Source: Sphingobacterium detergens (lineage in GTDB: Bacteria > Bacteroidota > Bacteroidia > Sphingobacteriales > Sphingobacteriaceae). From it: DNA of 64,000 nucleotides. The position numbers were made by a program, and so were the translations under genes. Below the pieces are notes generated by a model, which saw only the letters and a program-made list of their open reading frames with translations, ran no database searches and was not told the origin of the DNA. This document shows, in pieces, positions 26,932 through 37,213 of the stretch; position 1 is the first letter of the stretch, and each line of letters opens with the position of its first letter. The stretch spans positions 2,100,500 through 2,164,499 of the forward strand of contig NZ_RAPY01000001.1 in NCBI RefSeq assembly GCF_003610355.1, given 5' to 3'.

Positions 26932-27723
26932 TTAATCTTCTTGCATTAAAGCATTTCTACCCCCATCAATGAGATAGGTAGTTCCACTCGCAAAGGAAGC
27001 GTAAGTACTGGAAAGAAATACACACCAACCACCGATCTCTTCGGCTGTACCAAGTCGTTTAACAGGATGTCTATCGATAGTTTTTTGTCGCTCCTGCTCG
27101 GCATCCGGAAATGAATCGAACCATTTTTGATTTCCAGGGGTATCAATAAATCCTGGAGCGAGCCCTACCGTACGGATCGCCGGTCCCCATTCAACAGCCA
27201 TGGCACGCACCAAGGACAATAAAGCCCCTTTTGTGACATTGTAGGGAAAACATCCCGGAATGGAAGCATAGGCATGGTTAGAGGCCATGATAATAATCAC
27301 TCCAGGTGAGGCTTGCATCAGTAGCGGTTTAAGGGCCTTGGCCAACAGCCAATGGGAAGCGAGATTCAACGCACTGTTGTTCTTCCAATCCGCTAATGTA
27401 CAGTCATCCAGGCCCCTGAAAACATTCTGTCCAGCATTGGAGACCAGTATATCCAAACGACCATACTCTTGTTGCAAAAGTAAAGCCAGCTCCAAAATTG
27501 CAGCTTCTTGAGACACATCAGTCTCATAATAAAATGTACGCCGCTGAAAGGGCTCCATTTTTGCAAAAAATGAAGCCACCATCGGATCATCACCAGTTAA
27601 TTCAGCGCAGACTATCACTGTTGCGCCAGCCTGTGCAAATTGCATACTTACCCCCAGCCCAATTCCAGAAATACCACCAGTGATAAGGACAATTTTGTCT
27701 GTCAAATCAATTGTAAATGCCAT
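26932..27723 (-). CDS. SDR-family sugar dehydrogenase
   Basis: 263 residues. The NAD(P)-binding TGGISGIG (about 16-23), the VSNAGQN segment and the catalytic set Ser (MASNHAY), Tyr and Lys (PYNVTK) are present, followed by GLAPGFIDTPG. Classic SDRs of this type oxidise free sugars at C1 or act on keto-deoxy acids. Being in an operon with a lactonase and a sugar-acid dehydratase, a sugar-to-lactone step is the best guess; oxidation of a later keto-deoxy intermediate is the alternative. Confidence 0.85.
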   Translation of the reverse strand: MAFTIDLTDKIVLITGGISGIGLGVSMQFAQAGATVIVCAELTGDDPMVASFFAKMEPFQRRTFYYETDVSQEAAILELALLLQQEYGRLDILVSNAGQNVFRGLDDCTLADWKNNSALNLASHWLLAKALKPLLMQASPGVIIIMASNHAYASIPGCFPYNVTKGALLSLVRAMAVEWGPAIRTVGLAPGFIDTPGNQKWFDSFPDAEQERQKTIDRHPVKRLGTAEEIGGWCVFLSSTYASFASGTTYLIDGGRNALMQED

Positions 27724-27736
27724 TTACTTATAAAAT

Positions 27737-28903
27737 TTACACGTAAAAACCTGGTCTAGGCTCCAATATCCCGGGATGCTTAAGCATTTCTTCTTCGATC
27801 AAGTCTACACCTAATCCCGGTCTCTCACTCAATATCAAATGACCATTCTTCACCATATCCTTAATTGGATGATCGATGACTTCATCCCTCCAGGGAACAT
27901 CGTTGAACATAAATTCCTGTCTAAAAAAGTTTGGCACCGATGCACACACATGAGCACTTGCCAAGGTTGAAAGTGGCCCATTTGGATTATGTGGTGCCAA
28001 CAATACATTGTAGGCTTCCATCATCGTTGCCATCCGCTTCATTTCCGAAGGTCCGCCACATCGCGTAATATCAGGCATCATAATATCACAGATATTTTTT
28101 TCCAGTACCGGTCGGATTCCATGTCTTGTGTAATGTCTTTCTCCGACACAGATCGACACATTGGAAGGTATGCGTTCACGCATAGCACGCAGGTTGTCCG
28201 CATTTTCTGGACCTGCAGGTTCCTCATACCAAGTGATATTCAATTCCGAAAGGCGTTGTGCCATCTGTACGGCTACCCGATAATTCAACATTGCATGGGT
28301 CTCAATCATAATATCAAAATTGGGCCCCACACCTTCACGAACCGCCTTACTCACTTCAAAAGCTAAGTCTTGCTGCTCAGCAGTCAAAGTTAGGTTAGCC
28401 GCCAAATCCTCTCCATAGAGGTAGTTTGTATGCGCAAAAGGATCAAATTTTAATCCTGTAAAACCGGCATCCTTCACCGCGCTCGCCTGTTTGGCATAAT
28501 CTTGTGGATTGTGTCCGCCACCGGTAAACCAATAATTCGCGTACAGCAAGATTTCTTTGCGAAATGCACCACCCAGTAGTTCATAACAAGGTACGCCAAG
28601 CACCTTTGCTTTCAAGTCCAAGAGGGCCATATCAATACCCGATATCGCACACATACTCGCACCATAGGGCCCTATCCAGTTTAAGTCGCGATAAAGTTTG
28701 GTCCAGATAAAATCTGTTTTCATGGGGTCCAACCCAATGATCCGTTGGCCCACATGTTTGGCAGCCTCAAACACAATTGGACTACCTGGCCAGTTGGTAG
28801 CCTCGCCCACACCAGTATGACCTGTATCTGTATAAATCTTTAATAAAGTCCAATTGTATTTTACCCCCTCTACCAACCAGACTTTGACGTCTATAATCTT
28901 CAT
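27737..28903 (-). CDS. Enolase-superfamily sugar-acid dehydratase
   Basis: 388 residues, mandelate racemase/muconate lactonizing type, closest in feel to galactonate dehydratases. Visible: GLKFDPF (Lys region), the metal/base segment MIETHAM (Glu and His), WYEEP, CVGERHYTRHG and the general acid His in LAPHNPNGP. The position that is Asp in the DFH of E. coli DgoD is Glu here (ETH). It would dehydrate an aldonate to a 2-keto-3-deoxy acid. It lies 14 bp after the GH2 gene and 13 bp before the SDR gene. Confidence 0.88.
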   Translation of the reverse strand: MKIIDVKVWLVEGVKYNWTLLKIYTDTGHTGVGEATNWPGSPIVFEAAKHVGQRIIGLDPMKTDFIWTKLYRDLNWIGPYGASMCAISGIDMALLDLKAKVLGVPCYELLGGAFRKEILLYANYWFTGGGHNPQDYAKQASAVKDAGFTGLKFDPFAHTNYLYGEDLAANLTLTAEQQDLAFEVSKAVREGVGPNFDIMIETHAMLNYRVAVQMAQRLSELNITWYEEPAGPENADNLRAMRERIPSNVSICVGERHYTRHGIRPVLEKNICDIMMPDITRCGGPSEMKRMATMMEAYNVLLAPHNPNGPLSTLASAHVCASVPNFFRQEFMFNDVPWRDEVIDHPIKDMVKNGHLILSERPGLGVDLIEEEMLKHPGILEPRPGFYV

Positions 28904-28917
28904 TCCGATTCAATTTT

Positions 28918-31833
28918 TTAATTTATTTTTAGAATAATCTGTCCACTTAACTTATCCCCTTTTTTTATTTTCTTACGGCCATAGCTATGCGGCGAGCCAT
29001 AAAAAGGTTCTGATCCATTGTTTGAATAATCCGCTACCAACCATTGAATATGTTGATCTTGCTTCCATGCTCTGGAATATTGTTGTCCATTGGATAGTAC
29101 CGTTACTTTAGCTCCAGGCCCATTTATGCTTGCCCAGTGAATATTTGCTTTGGTCGATCTAAAATCGTTTGATCCTAAACTATTGGCATCATCTTTCCAA
29201 TCCTTCGCCTGTGGCTTCCCATGTTCCTCCACTTCATAAAGCGGAATGGCATTCAATGTAGCTTCACCTTCATTTCGCCCGATATGATTTTCTGGATAAG
29301 TTGAAAATGCTCCTTTGCGCGACCAAGCTAATTTATTGTACGATAAAGGCAATTCCATCATCAAACCTGATTGATAAAGATCCATTTCCTGCTCCCGTTG
29401 ATAAAACATTTCGTATTCTACACGCAAAAGACCGTTCTTAAGGAAAACAAATTTTTGTTTTCCTTTTCCATTTTGATACGTAAGATTCATACTTACCGAA
29501 ATGCTATCAGCCGAATCAATTGCCTCCACGGCATCGGCAAATAAGGTATATTGCTCATATTGTTTCAACGGTGCAATATTATTCTGATAGGTCTCTCCCG
29601 CTACATTCGGTTTTCCACCGTCCTCCGCATTCGCTTCGATTAATGCGACCGTAGGGCCTTTGCTCAAAATAAGTCCGCCATCTTTTCGCACGGATACCAA
29701 TTTACCGTAGGTTCGACTAAATGTATAATCCAGATTTCCTTGTTTTACATAAATATACGCCGAATCTTGTTTCAGTTGTAACGCTGTCTCCAAAAACTGT
29801 TCTTGATTTTTTAGGTCTTTCTGAAACAGCTCATTTTCGACCTCATTGCCTTGATTATCTGTTGCAATAATCTGCAATGCATTGTACCTGCTTGGAATTG
29901 GCAAGGTTACCTGTCCACCTTTACGAGGTCCGATAGCAGCTTTGAACGGAAATTGTTTTCCATCGACAATGGCTACAAATTTAATTTGATCAAGTGAAAG
30001 AAAATCATACCTATTTTCAATCTCGATAACGACTTTACTACCTTTAGTAACCGGTTTACCGATTTTGATGGGCGAATAAGCCTTTTTCATGCCAAAGTAC
30101 TCCGGTTTCGGTCTGCGCCATCCATCAATTGGCCCCCAAGGCCCATAACCCACAATACGTCCATCTGGAAGGTGAAAAGTATCATCAATACCACTCCAGA
30201 TCGCTCCGCCCAAGTTGCCGGAATGTTTATAGATCGAGTCAACAAATGTCACCAAGGGAGCATTATAAGCCTCACGAATACCAGGATCGGTCAATAATTC
30301 ACGTCTATTATAGGTAGACAAATGGGCGTATTCACCAAATAAAGTCGGTCTTGTCATGGTATCTGTTGCCTTAGGTCCGTTAATACCGGGATAGTGGTAA
30401 TTGGCGATATCCGCTTTGCTTCCGCCATTGTTAAATCCACCCCAGGTCTGATCATGGAAACTCGTCGGGCGCGTTGGATCCAAGGCTTTTATACGCGAAT
30501 TAACCTCGGCCCATAATGGGCTCCAATGCGATTCATTGCCCAGAGACCAAAATAATACCGAGGGATGATTGCGGTTGCTCAGCACATTATCGATATTTGC
30601 GCCAAGTAGGACAGGCAAGAAACGCTTGTCTTTATAATCCCATTTGCGCCAGATTGGTGAGGCATGATGCTGGATCCAGCTCAAAGCGGCCTCGCTCTCC
30701 ACATACATACCCAATTCGTCTGCTGCATTCAAAAATTCCTCTGATGGAGGGTAGTGCGACGTGCGAATATAATTGACATTCGCCTGTTTGAATAAAAGCA
30801 CATCCTGTCGATCTATTTCTGGATTTGAAGCCCTCCCGTTCAATGGATGTACAGCATGCCTATTCACCCCTCTCAACTTGACCGGTTTACCATTCACCAT
30901 CAGCTGATTTTTGACGACTTCAATTTCACGGAATCCGACCTTTTGTTTATTGCTCTGTATCGCCTTACCATCCACAATCAATGCCGTTTCCAACACATAG
31001 AGGTAAGGTGTCTCGGCCGACCATTGCTTCGGTTTTTTTACCACTAATAGACTTTCGATCTGTTTATGGCTCCCTACTCCAAGCTGAATCTTGTCGGAGG
31101 ATTTTTGAAGGACCGTTTTGCCGTCGGCATCTCGGAGTACGTAGCGCAATTGGACCTGCTGCTTCTGGTTCGAGCCATTTTGCACCAGACCAGCAAGTTT
31201 AAGCATTGCATGGACATATTTTGAATCGAAATCTGTTACGGCCTGTGCATCCGAAATATGCACCTTAGGCAGGGTAAACAAAGTCGCTTTGCGCAGAATT
31301 CCACCCACGGTATGTGCCGCATATTGAGAAACACAGGAGAGAATATCACTGATGGTGTTTGCCTGAATTTCTACAGTCAGTTTATTTTTACCCTTCTTCA
31401 CTTTTCCGGTCAGGTCGACCTGAAAAGCAACAAATCCCCCTTCATGTTCACCAACCAACTGATCGTTAACTTTCACAAGCGCATGCGAACTGACCCCGTC
31501 AAAGCGAATATATACCGGATTACCTTCCCAATCGTCGGGCATATCAAATGAACGTTCATACACTGCCGTCTCACCCGCAGCGACATGCTGGCCTTGCATT
31601 TCCCATTCTCCCGGTACCTGAATGGCCACGGGTTTAGCGTCGGCCACTCTAAAATTCCATTGTCCATTCAAAAGAATGCGACTGGTTGTAGTCGTGGACA
31701 ATTGATCAGGCAATGGCGTCAAAAATTGTCCACCTTGTTGCGCAGATAGATTTCCTAAGCTGGAACAGGTCAACAGTAGAACCAACCAGCTTCCTTTGGA
31801 TAATTTGAACTTACATAATTCCATATTTTTCAA
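28918..31833 (-). CDS. Glycoside hydrolase family 2 (beta-galactosidase-like)
   Basis: 971 residues with a signal peptide ending in LSAQ, then the jelly-roll, immunoglobulin-like and TIM-barrel domains of GH2 and a large C-terminal beta domain. The acid/base Glu is in SLGNESHW (about 432), the nucleophile Glu in LFGEYAHL (about 500). GH2 removes beta-linked galactose, glucuronic acid, mannose or related sugars; specificity cannot be read here. Its start overlaps the end of the RraA gene by 23 bp, which indicates translational coupling; the ATG at 31824 is an alternative start. Confidence 0.9.
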   Translation of the reverse strand: MKNMELCKFKLSKGSWLVLLLTCSSLGNLSAQQGGQFLTPLPDQLSTTTTSRILLNGQWNFRVADAKPVAIQVPGEWEMQGQHVAAGETAVYERSFDMPDDWEGNPVYIRFDGVSSHALVKVNDQLVGEHEGGFVAFQVDLTGKVKKGKNKLTVEIQANTISDILSCVSQYAAHTVGGILRKATLFTLPKVHISDAQAVTDFDSKYVHAMLKLAGLVQNGSNQKQQVQLRYVLRDADGKTVLQKSSDKIQLGVGSHKQIESLLVVKKPKQWSAETPYLYVLETALIVDGKAIQSNKQKVGFREIEVVKNQLMVNGKPVKLRGVNRHAVHPLNGRASNPEIDRQDVLLFKQANVNYIRTSHYPPSEEFLNAADELGMYVESEAALSWIQHHASPIWRKWDYKDKRFLPVLLGANIDNVLSNRNHPSVLFWSLGNESHWSPLWAEVNSRIKALDPTRPTSFHDQTWGGFNNGGSKADIANYHYPGINGPKATDTMTRPTLFGEYAHLSTYNRRELLTDPGIREAYNAPLVTFVDSIYKHSGNLGGAIWSGIDDTFHLPDGRIVGYGPWGPIDGWRRPKPEYFGMKKAYSPIKIGKPVTKGSKVVIEIENRYDFLSLDQIKFVAIVDGKQFPFKAAIGPRKGGQVTLPIPSRYNALQIIATDNQGNEVENELFQKDLKNQEQFLETALQLKQDSAYIYVKQGNLDYTFSRTYGKLVSVRKDGGLILSKGPTVALIEANAEDGGKPNVAGETYQNNIAPLKQYEQYTLFADAVEAIDSADSISVSMNLTYQNGKGKQKFVFLKNGLLRVEYEMFYQREQEMDLYQSGLMMELPLSYNKLAWSRKGAFSTYPENHIGRNEGEATLNAIPLYEVEEHGKPQAKDWKDDANSLGSNDFRSTKANIHWASINGPGAKVTVLSNGQQYSRAWKQDQHIQWLVADYSNNGSEPFYGSPHSYGRKKIKKGDKLSGQIILKIN

Positions 31834-32518
31834 ATGCTTCTTTGGCAGCCATGCCTTCCATCACTTTGTTTAATACTACTTTTTCTGCTCTCGCTTTCTC
31901 GAATGCCCGAGCGAAAACCTCCTGTTCATGTGCACGTGGAACTACGCAGACTCCATCAATGTCGCCGATCAACATATCGCCATCTTTGATCAGGACATTC
32001 CCAAAACGGATTGGCACGCGCCAGTCTATCACCTTTCCGCGCGGTGCCTGGTCCTGCGCATAACAGCCCATGGAAAAACAAGGAAAATCCAACGCCAAGA
32101 TCCCGACGGTGTCTCTTGAGTAACCATTGACTATCGCCCCATGCGCACCCAATGCTTTTGCTCTTGCACTCATAATTTCACCCCAAAGTGCATAGTCTGG
32201 TGAGGAGCCACTGCAAATATAAATTTCTCCCGGGCCTAAATCATCCAAGGCTTCAAGCATAAAACCAAATGCTTTTGACAGCACCGGATTTTTCGATTGC
32301 TCCTCAGCATTCCCGCAGACATCGGCCTCCAATACCGTCATTGCTCTGCCTATTAAAAACAGATCGGATTTTAACGGTCTTATATTCGGTGGTAGAAATT
32401 GATGAAACAATCCCATTTTGTCCATCACATCCCCAATGACAGCCGTAAAAAGTTCCTTACGGATCAGCTCAAAGAGCTCCGCATCATTTGCCCATTCCAC
32501 CAGATAGTTTTCTTTCAT
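31811..32518 (-). CDS. RraA-family protein, possible keto-acid aldolase
   Basis: 235 residues, no signal peptide. The RraA fold signatures are visible: AVIGDVMDKMG near the start, GAIVNGYSRDTVGI (with the Arg-Asp pair used for metal and substrate binding in HMG aldolase) and GDIDGVCVVP. The family includes 4-hydroxy-4-methyl-2-oxoglutarate aldolase/oxaloacetate decarboxylase as well as the RNase E inhibitor RraA; the latter role is unlikely here. In this operon it may split a 2-keto-3-deoxy sugar acid into pyruvate and an aldehyde, which is inference from context. Confidence 0.82.
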   Translation of the reverse strand: MKENYLVEWANDAELFELIRKELFTAVIGDVMDKMGLFHQFLPPNIRPLKSDLFLIGRAMTVLEADVCGNAEEQSKNPVLSKAFGFMLEALDDLGPGEIYICSGSSPDYALWGEIMSARAKALGAHGAIVNGYSRDTVGILALDFPCFSMGCYAQDQAPRGKVIDWRVPIRFGNVLIKDGDMLIGDIDGVCVVPRAHEQEVFARAFEKARAEKVVLNKVMEGMAAKEAFEKYGIM

Positions 32519-32540
32519 TTTTTATATAAATTAAATCATG

Positions 32541-34172
32541 TTACCACAAAAAGACATACAGGGCTACCAATACGCCCAGGATGAATAAACTCACTAATTT
32601 GAAACCACTGGAGGTCACAAAAAGAGTTCTATTCACGATTACTGTATCATTACGATAGTTTCGATTGCCCAGCAGGCTCACCAATACCATTGTTGCCACC
32701 GTACATATAAACACCACAAGAATCCGATTCATAAAGGGGCTTTCATCTAACCAGAAATTTTTAAAAAGCAAAGAATAGGCAAATGTAGCAATGGCGCCAG
32801 CAAAGGCTGCGTTAGGTGTTGTCCACGTTGTAAAGATACCCATCAGAAAAATCGCCAATACGCCTGGTGTGATAAAACCTGTAAATTCCTGAATAAACTG
32901 AAAGCCCTGATCCAGATGCTGCAATAGCGGAGCCAAGGAAGCACCAATGACCAAGGCGATCAGTACAGTTACTTTGCCCAGCTTCACCAAAGCTGTATCG
33001 CTCACGGCATCGCCTTTTATATTCTTATAAATATCCAAAGACACAATCGTTGCTATACTATTAACCTTTCCAGCCAGTGAGGCCACGATAGCAGCCGTTA
33101 AAGCTGCAAAAGCCAATCCTTTGAAGCCCGTCGGTAAAATCGAGAGTAGCAGCGGATAAGCTTTGTCCGGCTTCACCGTACTCCCCTCAAGCATACCTTG
33201 TGCAAAATTTAGGTTAGAACCTTCGTTGTATAAATAGTATGCGGCAATGCCGGGCAGCACTACAATCAAGGGCATAAACAGCTTCATAACGGCTGCAAAC
33301 AACATCCCATTTTGGGCTGTTTTTAAATTTTTGGCTCCCAGTGCACGCTGGGTAATATATTGATTACATCCCCAATACGATAGATTGATCACCCACATGC
33401 CGCCCAATAGAACCGACCATCCAGGCAGATCCATATAAGCATCGGTACCATCGGGTTTTATCATCTGTCCTTTTTCGATAAAAAGATGAAAATGCTGTGG
33501 CACCTCCGTTTTCAAGATAAGGAGTCCGTCCAGCCAATGTCCCATGCCCTTTGTATGCGCCACGAGATTCAAGGCAATATAAGTTGTCGTAAGTCCACCA
33601 ATAATCAATAACACAACCTGAATCACATCAGTATAACCAATCACCTTCATCCCGCCTAAAGCGATAATCAAGGCCAATACCGCCAACAGCCAAACAGCTA
33701 CAAACATGGGAATCCCCGCAATGGACTGAATGGCCAAACCACCCAGATAAAGTATCGAGGTCAAATTGACAAAGACATAGACCAAGACCCAGAATACAGC
33801 CATCACCATACTCACCCGCGGATCGAAACGCTTACGCAGAAACCCAGGCATGGTAAAAATCTTATTCTTCAGATAAATGGGTAAAAACACGACCGCCACA
33901 ATAATTAGTCCGATAGCAGCCATCCATTCATAGGATGCAATGGCCAGTCCCAGTGCAAAACCCGACCCCGACATCCCTATAAATTGCTCTGCAGAGATAT
34001 TCGAAGCAATAATAGAAGCCCCGATTGCCCACCAGCTTAAGGAACCTTCCGCCAGAAAATAGTCGTGCGTTAGTGAACCCGAACTGTGTTTACGTCGATA
34101 AATGTAATAGCCATAGCCGCCGACAACAATAAAATACAGCAGATAAATGATTTGATCAATCCAAGCAAACAT
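32541..34172 (-). CDS. Sodium:solute symporter (SSS family)
   Basis: 543 residues with about 13-14 membrane helices. SGLT-like features include EQFIGMSGSGFALG and RKRFDPRVS near the start and FAALTAAIVASLAGKVNSIATIV in the middle (the Na-binding helix). It would import a sugar or sugar acid with sodium across the inner membrane. It lies 10 bp after the first GH2 gene and 22 bp before the RraA gene, so the substrate is probably the product of the GH2 enzymes. Confidence 0.92.
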   Translation of the reverse strand: MFAWIDQIIYLLYFIVVGGYGYYIYRRKHSSGSLTHDYFLAEGSLSWWAIGASIIASNISAEQFIGMSGSGFALGLAIASYEWMAAIGLIIVAVVFLPIYLKNKIFTMPGFLRKRFDPRVSMVMAVFWVLVYVFVNLTSILYLGGLAIQSIAGIPMFVAVWLLAVLALIIALGGMKVIGYTDVIQVVLLIIGGLTTTYIALNLVAHTKGMGHWLDGLLILKTEVPQHFHLFIEKGQMIKPDGTDAYMDLPGWSVLLGGMWVINLSYWGCNQYITQRALGAKNLKTAQNGMLFAAVMKLFMPLIVVLPGIAAYYLYNEGSNLNFAQGMLEGSTVKPDKAYPLLLSILPTGFKGLAFAALTAAIVASLAGKVNSIATIVSLDIYKNIKGDAVSDTALVKLGKVTVLIALVIGASLAPLLQHLDQGFQFIQEFTGFITPGVLAIFLMGIFTTWTTPNAAFAGAIATFAYSLLFKNFWLDESPFMNRILVVFICTVATMVLVSLLGNRNYRNDTVIVNRTLFVTSSGFKLVSLFILGVLVALYVFLW

Positions 34173-34182
34173 AGTGATATCA

Positions 34183-37152
34183 TTAGAATTTTAATGTGAT
34201 AGATCCCTGACAGGGTGAAGCTTCCAAGGTCTTGCAATAATTGCCCCAAGCAATTTCAGGATAATCCCATTTGTTGTTTACATACAAAACCAGTTGCTCA
34301 TTTTCCAGGCGATCCATACGGCAAGCATTGTCTGCTTGCGGAGAAACCACATGCATCAGGTTCTTTGCGCCACTACCCATAGCGTAGTAGTATATATTCT
34401 CTTTCATTCCCTTCGCCTGCTGTGTTAGTGGATGCTGACTACGCGCTCCTTTATCGGCCCAATAGTAATAGTTGTGCGTATCCATGTACCACGACTGTTT
34501 GGGTTCTTGACCGTATGGCGTCTTATCTACATAAGACAAGCTTGCTGTTCCTTCATTACCCGCAAATGATTCTTGGGGATAATCGTTCCAATAACCATTT
34601 CTGCTCCAGGTAATACGATCGAGTTCATTGCTGAGATAATACTTTAGTCCAATTTCACGCAGGTAGCCATTGGGCTCACCCTGGGTATGGTATAAAGTCT
34701 TCATTTCTCCTTTACCATCGATAGTCAGATCAAACTGAATGGATAAACCGCCATTTTTTCCCACAATCGATACCAGGGCCAAATTGTCTTTGATGCGTAC
34801 ATCCAATTTGTTCAATTGCCAATTTTTATCTTCGAGCAGGTATTTGCTTGCACTTTTGCGTACTTCTGCACCGGTCAGGTGGTTGAGGTTGATGTCCATA
34901 TTTAAGAAAGGACCTTTTTGGATCACCACTTTACCATCGATCAGCGCATTTTCGATCAAGCCTGTTATTTTTGAAACCGGAAAGGTGAAATTCCTTCCCG
35001 TGATCAGGTAACGATTAGGCTCTTCAACAAGTTGTAGACCTCCATTTTGAGTCGATTCAGGTATTCTGACCTGATGCTCACCCAAGAAATAACGGTAGCT
35101 ATCCAGCAGCATCCCTTTGCTATCCACAAAGCGCAAAGTCAGTTGCTCCCCCTGTTGCCAGGCTAAACCCGGTAGCTGAATATATCCTTTCTCATGCGGA
35201 GCAATATCGGGTAATGCCAATGTGTAGGTCTTCCCCTCATAGGTGTATTGCAGTTTAACTTCCTGGAGCGAAGTATGATCAAATCGATTGTATACGGGGA
35301 TCGCTAGTGGCTGAAAGCGTGCAAAATCAGGTATTATCTTTCCTTTCAACGTGACTAATACAGGAGACTGCGCTTTTTTTGTTGACCAAAATTCAGGTTT
35401 CTTGCGCCGCCAGACATCGACGATCCCCCATTCACCGTAGCCTACCGCCTGTCCCTGAAAATCTTCAGGTTTGGCGGTACGGGAAAATTCCTTCCAAAAA
35501 GCAGTTCCCTTCTTCAGCTGCTGTGGAATCATAAATGCCTCATCCACATAGCCCCATATTGCACCGCCAAGCCCGCCTTGCTTCGGAAACAACCCACCCC
35601 ACATCATGTCCATGGAGATACCCCAAAATTCACGGATATTCGGATCATCCTGTAAGGTTTTATACGTATAACATGCCGGATGAGCCCATTCATCAAATAA
35701 AGCTGGGATGCCATGTCCCTCAAAGTTACGCGTGGTCTTGCCATACTGTGTCAAGTTACCATACACGTCCTGATAGTGCATGCTCAGGATTTCATAAATC
35801 TTAGGTTCGGTGGTTTGCGAGCCCGGATAACTCCAGATGATAGGCCTTGTGGGATCCGCCTGTTTCACAAAATCGTGGCTTTTTTTAAAATTATCGCCAT
35901 AGATTGATTCATTTCCAATGGACCAGAATAGCACAGCGGGATGGCTTTTAAAGGTATTGACCATCTCGCGCGATTGGCTCAAGTATTGGTCCGTCTTTTT
36001 CGGATCATTTTGCGAGTTGCCCGGGGCATAGTTTTTTTGTCTATACGTATCCACAAAACAGATCGCAGTCTCTACTTCCACATAAATACCGTATTGGTTG
36101 CAATATTCGACGAAACGCTCCGTAGGTGGATAATGCGAAGTACGAACGAAATTGATATTTGCTTCTTTAAACAATTGAACGTCTAGGCTATCATAATAAG
36201 CCGAAGCACTGCGTCCTAAGGTCGGGTGCATATCGTGCCGATTGGCTCCACGTAGCTTTACAGGTTTGCCGTTTACCATAAGCTGATCTTTGACCACTTG
36301 TACTTCGCGGAAACCGACCGATTTATGAAAGGCATACGTAGCGCTCCCCTGCTCTTTCACTTCCACATCCAACCGATAAAGATTTGGATGTTCGGCATCC
36401 CATTTTAGTGGTGCAGCTACACGCAACACATGGCTGTTGGCACCATCTACAATTGGTTTTTCAGGATTATCCAAGACAGTACTTTTGCCGTTTGGATCAG
36501 TCAATGTATACTTAATCGTAGCTCCTTTGGCCGCAAAACCGCCAAAATCCAATTTTAGCTGAGCGTCTGTATATGACGTATCAAAGGCTGTTTCAAGGTT
36601 AAAGTCGGTCACAGGATGTGTAGCAGTTGCAAATAAGGTGACATCCCGTAAGATTCCACCTACCGGATGATGTGCATAACCAGATGCGTACGAAATATCA
36701 TCCAGTTGATCCTGTACTTCCAGCTCGATTTCATTTTGCCTTCCGAAGATCACATAAGGTGTAATATCTACTTCCCAACGTGTAAATCCACCATGATGGC
36801 TTGTCACCGCTTTACCATTGATGCTCAGTTTGGCAAAGCTATATACACCATCAAAACGGATAATCGTCTTTTTACCCTTATACTGACTGGGTACTAAAAA
36901 TTTGCGTCTATAAAAAAATGATTGGTCGTGTTGAATACCATAGCCCTGCATGACAGCTTCCCCGGGAACCTGAATATTTTCCCAGGTCGAACTACGGTCA
37001 AATTTGAAATTCCATTGGCCATTTAAGGATTGTACAGGAGCTTTCAGACCAGTCACTTTGGCCGGCAACTGATAAGCTGCCTGCTGCGCCATTGCCAAAC
37101 TCCCCATTACCCCCCACAAGGCCAACAATACCATTTTTTTTAGTTTTTTCAT
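34183..37152 (-). CDS. Glycoside hydrolase family 2 (beta-galactosidase-like), first gene of the operon
   Basis: 989 residues with a signal peptide ending in AMAQQ, the three GH2 domains and a beta-rich C-terminus. Acid/base Glu in SIGNESIYG (about 412) and nucleophile Glu in LFDEWAHP (about 488). It shares the domain order and many segments (QLMVNGKPVKLRG, NRHPMHP-like) with the second GH2 in the operon; the pair looks like an old duplication that has drifted in specificity. Periplasmic or surface-exposed. Confidence 0.9.
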   Translation of the reverse strand: MKKLKKMVLLALWGVMGSLAMAQQAAYQLPAKVTGLKAPVQSLNGQWNFKFDRSSTWENIQVPGEAVMQGYGIQHDQSFFYRRKFLVPSQYKGKKTIIRFDGVYSFAKLSINGKAVTSHHGGFTRWEVDITPYVIFGRQNEIELEVQDQLDDISYASGYAHHPVGGILRDVTLFATATHPVTDFNLETAFDTSYTDAQLKLDFGGFAAKGATIKYTLTDPNGKSTVLDNPEKPIVDGANSHVLRVAAPLKWDAEHPNLYRLDVEVKEQGSATYAFHKSVGFREVQVVKDQLMVNGKPVKLRGANRHDMHPTLGRSASAYYDSLDVQLFKEANINFVRTSHYPPTERFVEYCNQYGIYVEVETAICFVDTYRQKNYAPGNSQNDPKKTDQYLSQSREMVNTFKSHPAVLFWSIGNESIYGDNFKKSHDFVKQADPTRPIIWSYPGSQTTEPKIYEILSMHYQDVYGNLTQYGKTTRNFEGHGIPALFDEWAHPACYTYKTLQDDPNIREFWGISMDMMWGGLFPKQGGLGGAIWGYVDEAFMIPQQLKKGTAFWKEFSRTAKPEDFQGQAVGYGEWGIVDVWRRKKPEFWSTKKAQSPVLVTLKGKIIPDFARFQPLAIPVYNRFDHTSLQEVKLQYTYEGKTYTLALPDIAPHEKGYIQLPGLAWQQGEQLTLRFVDSKGMLLDSYRYFLGEHQVRIPESTQNGGLQLVEEPNRYLITGRNFTFPVSKITGLIENALIDGKVVIQKGPFLNMDINLNHLTGAEVRKSASKYLLEDKNWQLNKLDVRIKDNLALVSIVGKNGGLSIQFDLTIDGKGEMKTLYHTQGEPNGYLREIGLKYYLSNELDRITWSRNGYWNDYPQESFAGNEGTASLSYVDKTPYGQEPKQSWYMDTHNYYYWADKGARSQHPLTQQAKGMKENIYYYAMGSGAKNLMHVVSPQADNACRMDRLENEQLVLYVNNKWDYPEIAWGNYCKTLEASPCQGSITLKF

Positions 37153-37213
37153 ATCATAATAGGTTGTAATTCCACCCGATTCAAACGCAATACGACGTTG
37201 TTACATTCTTTGT

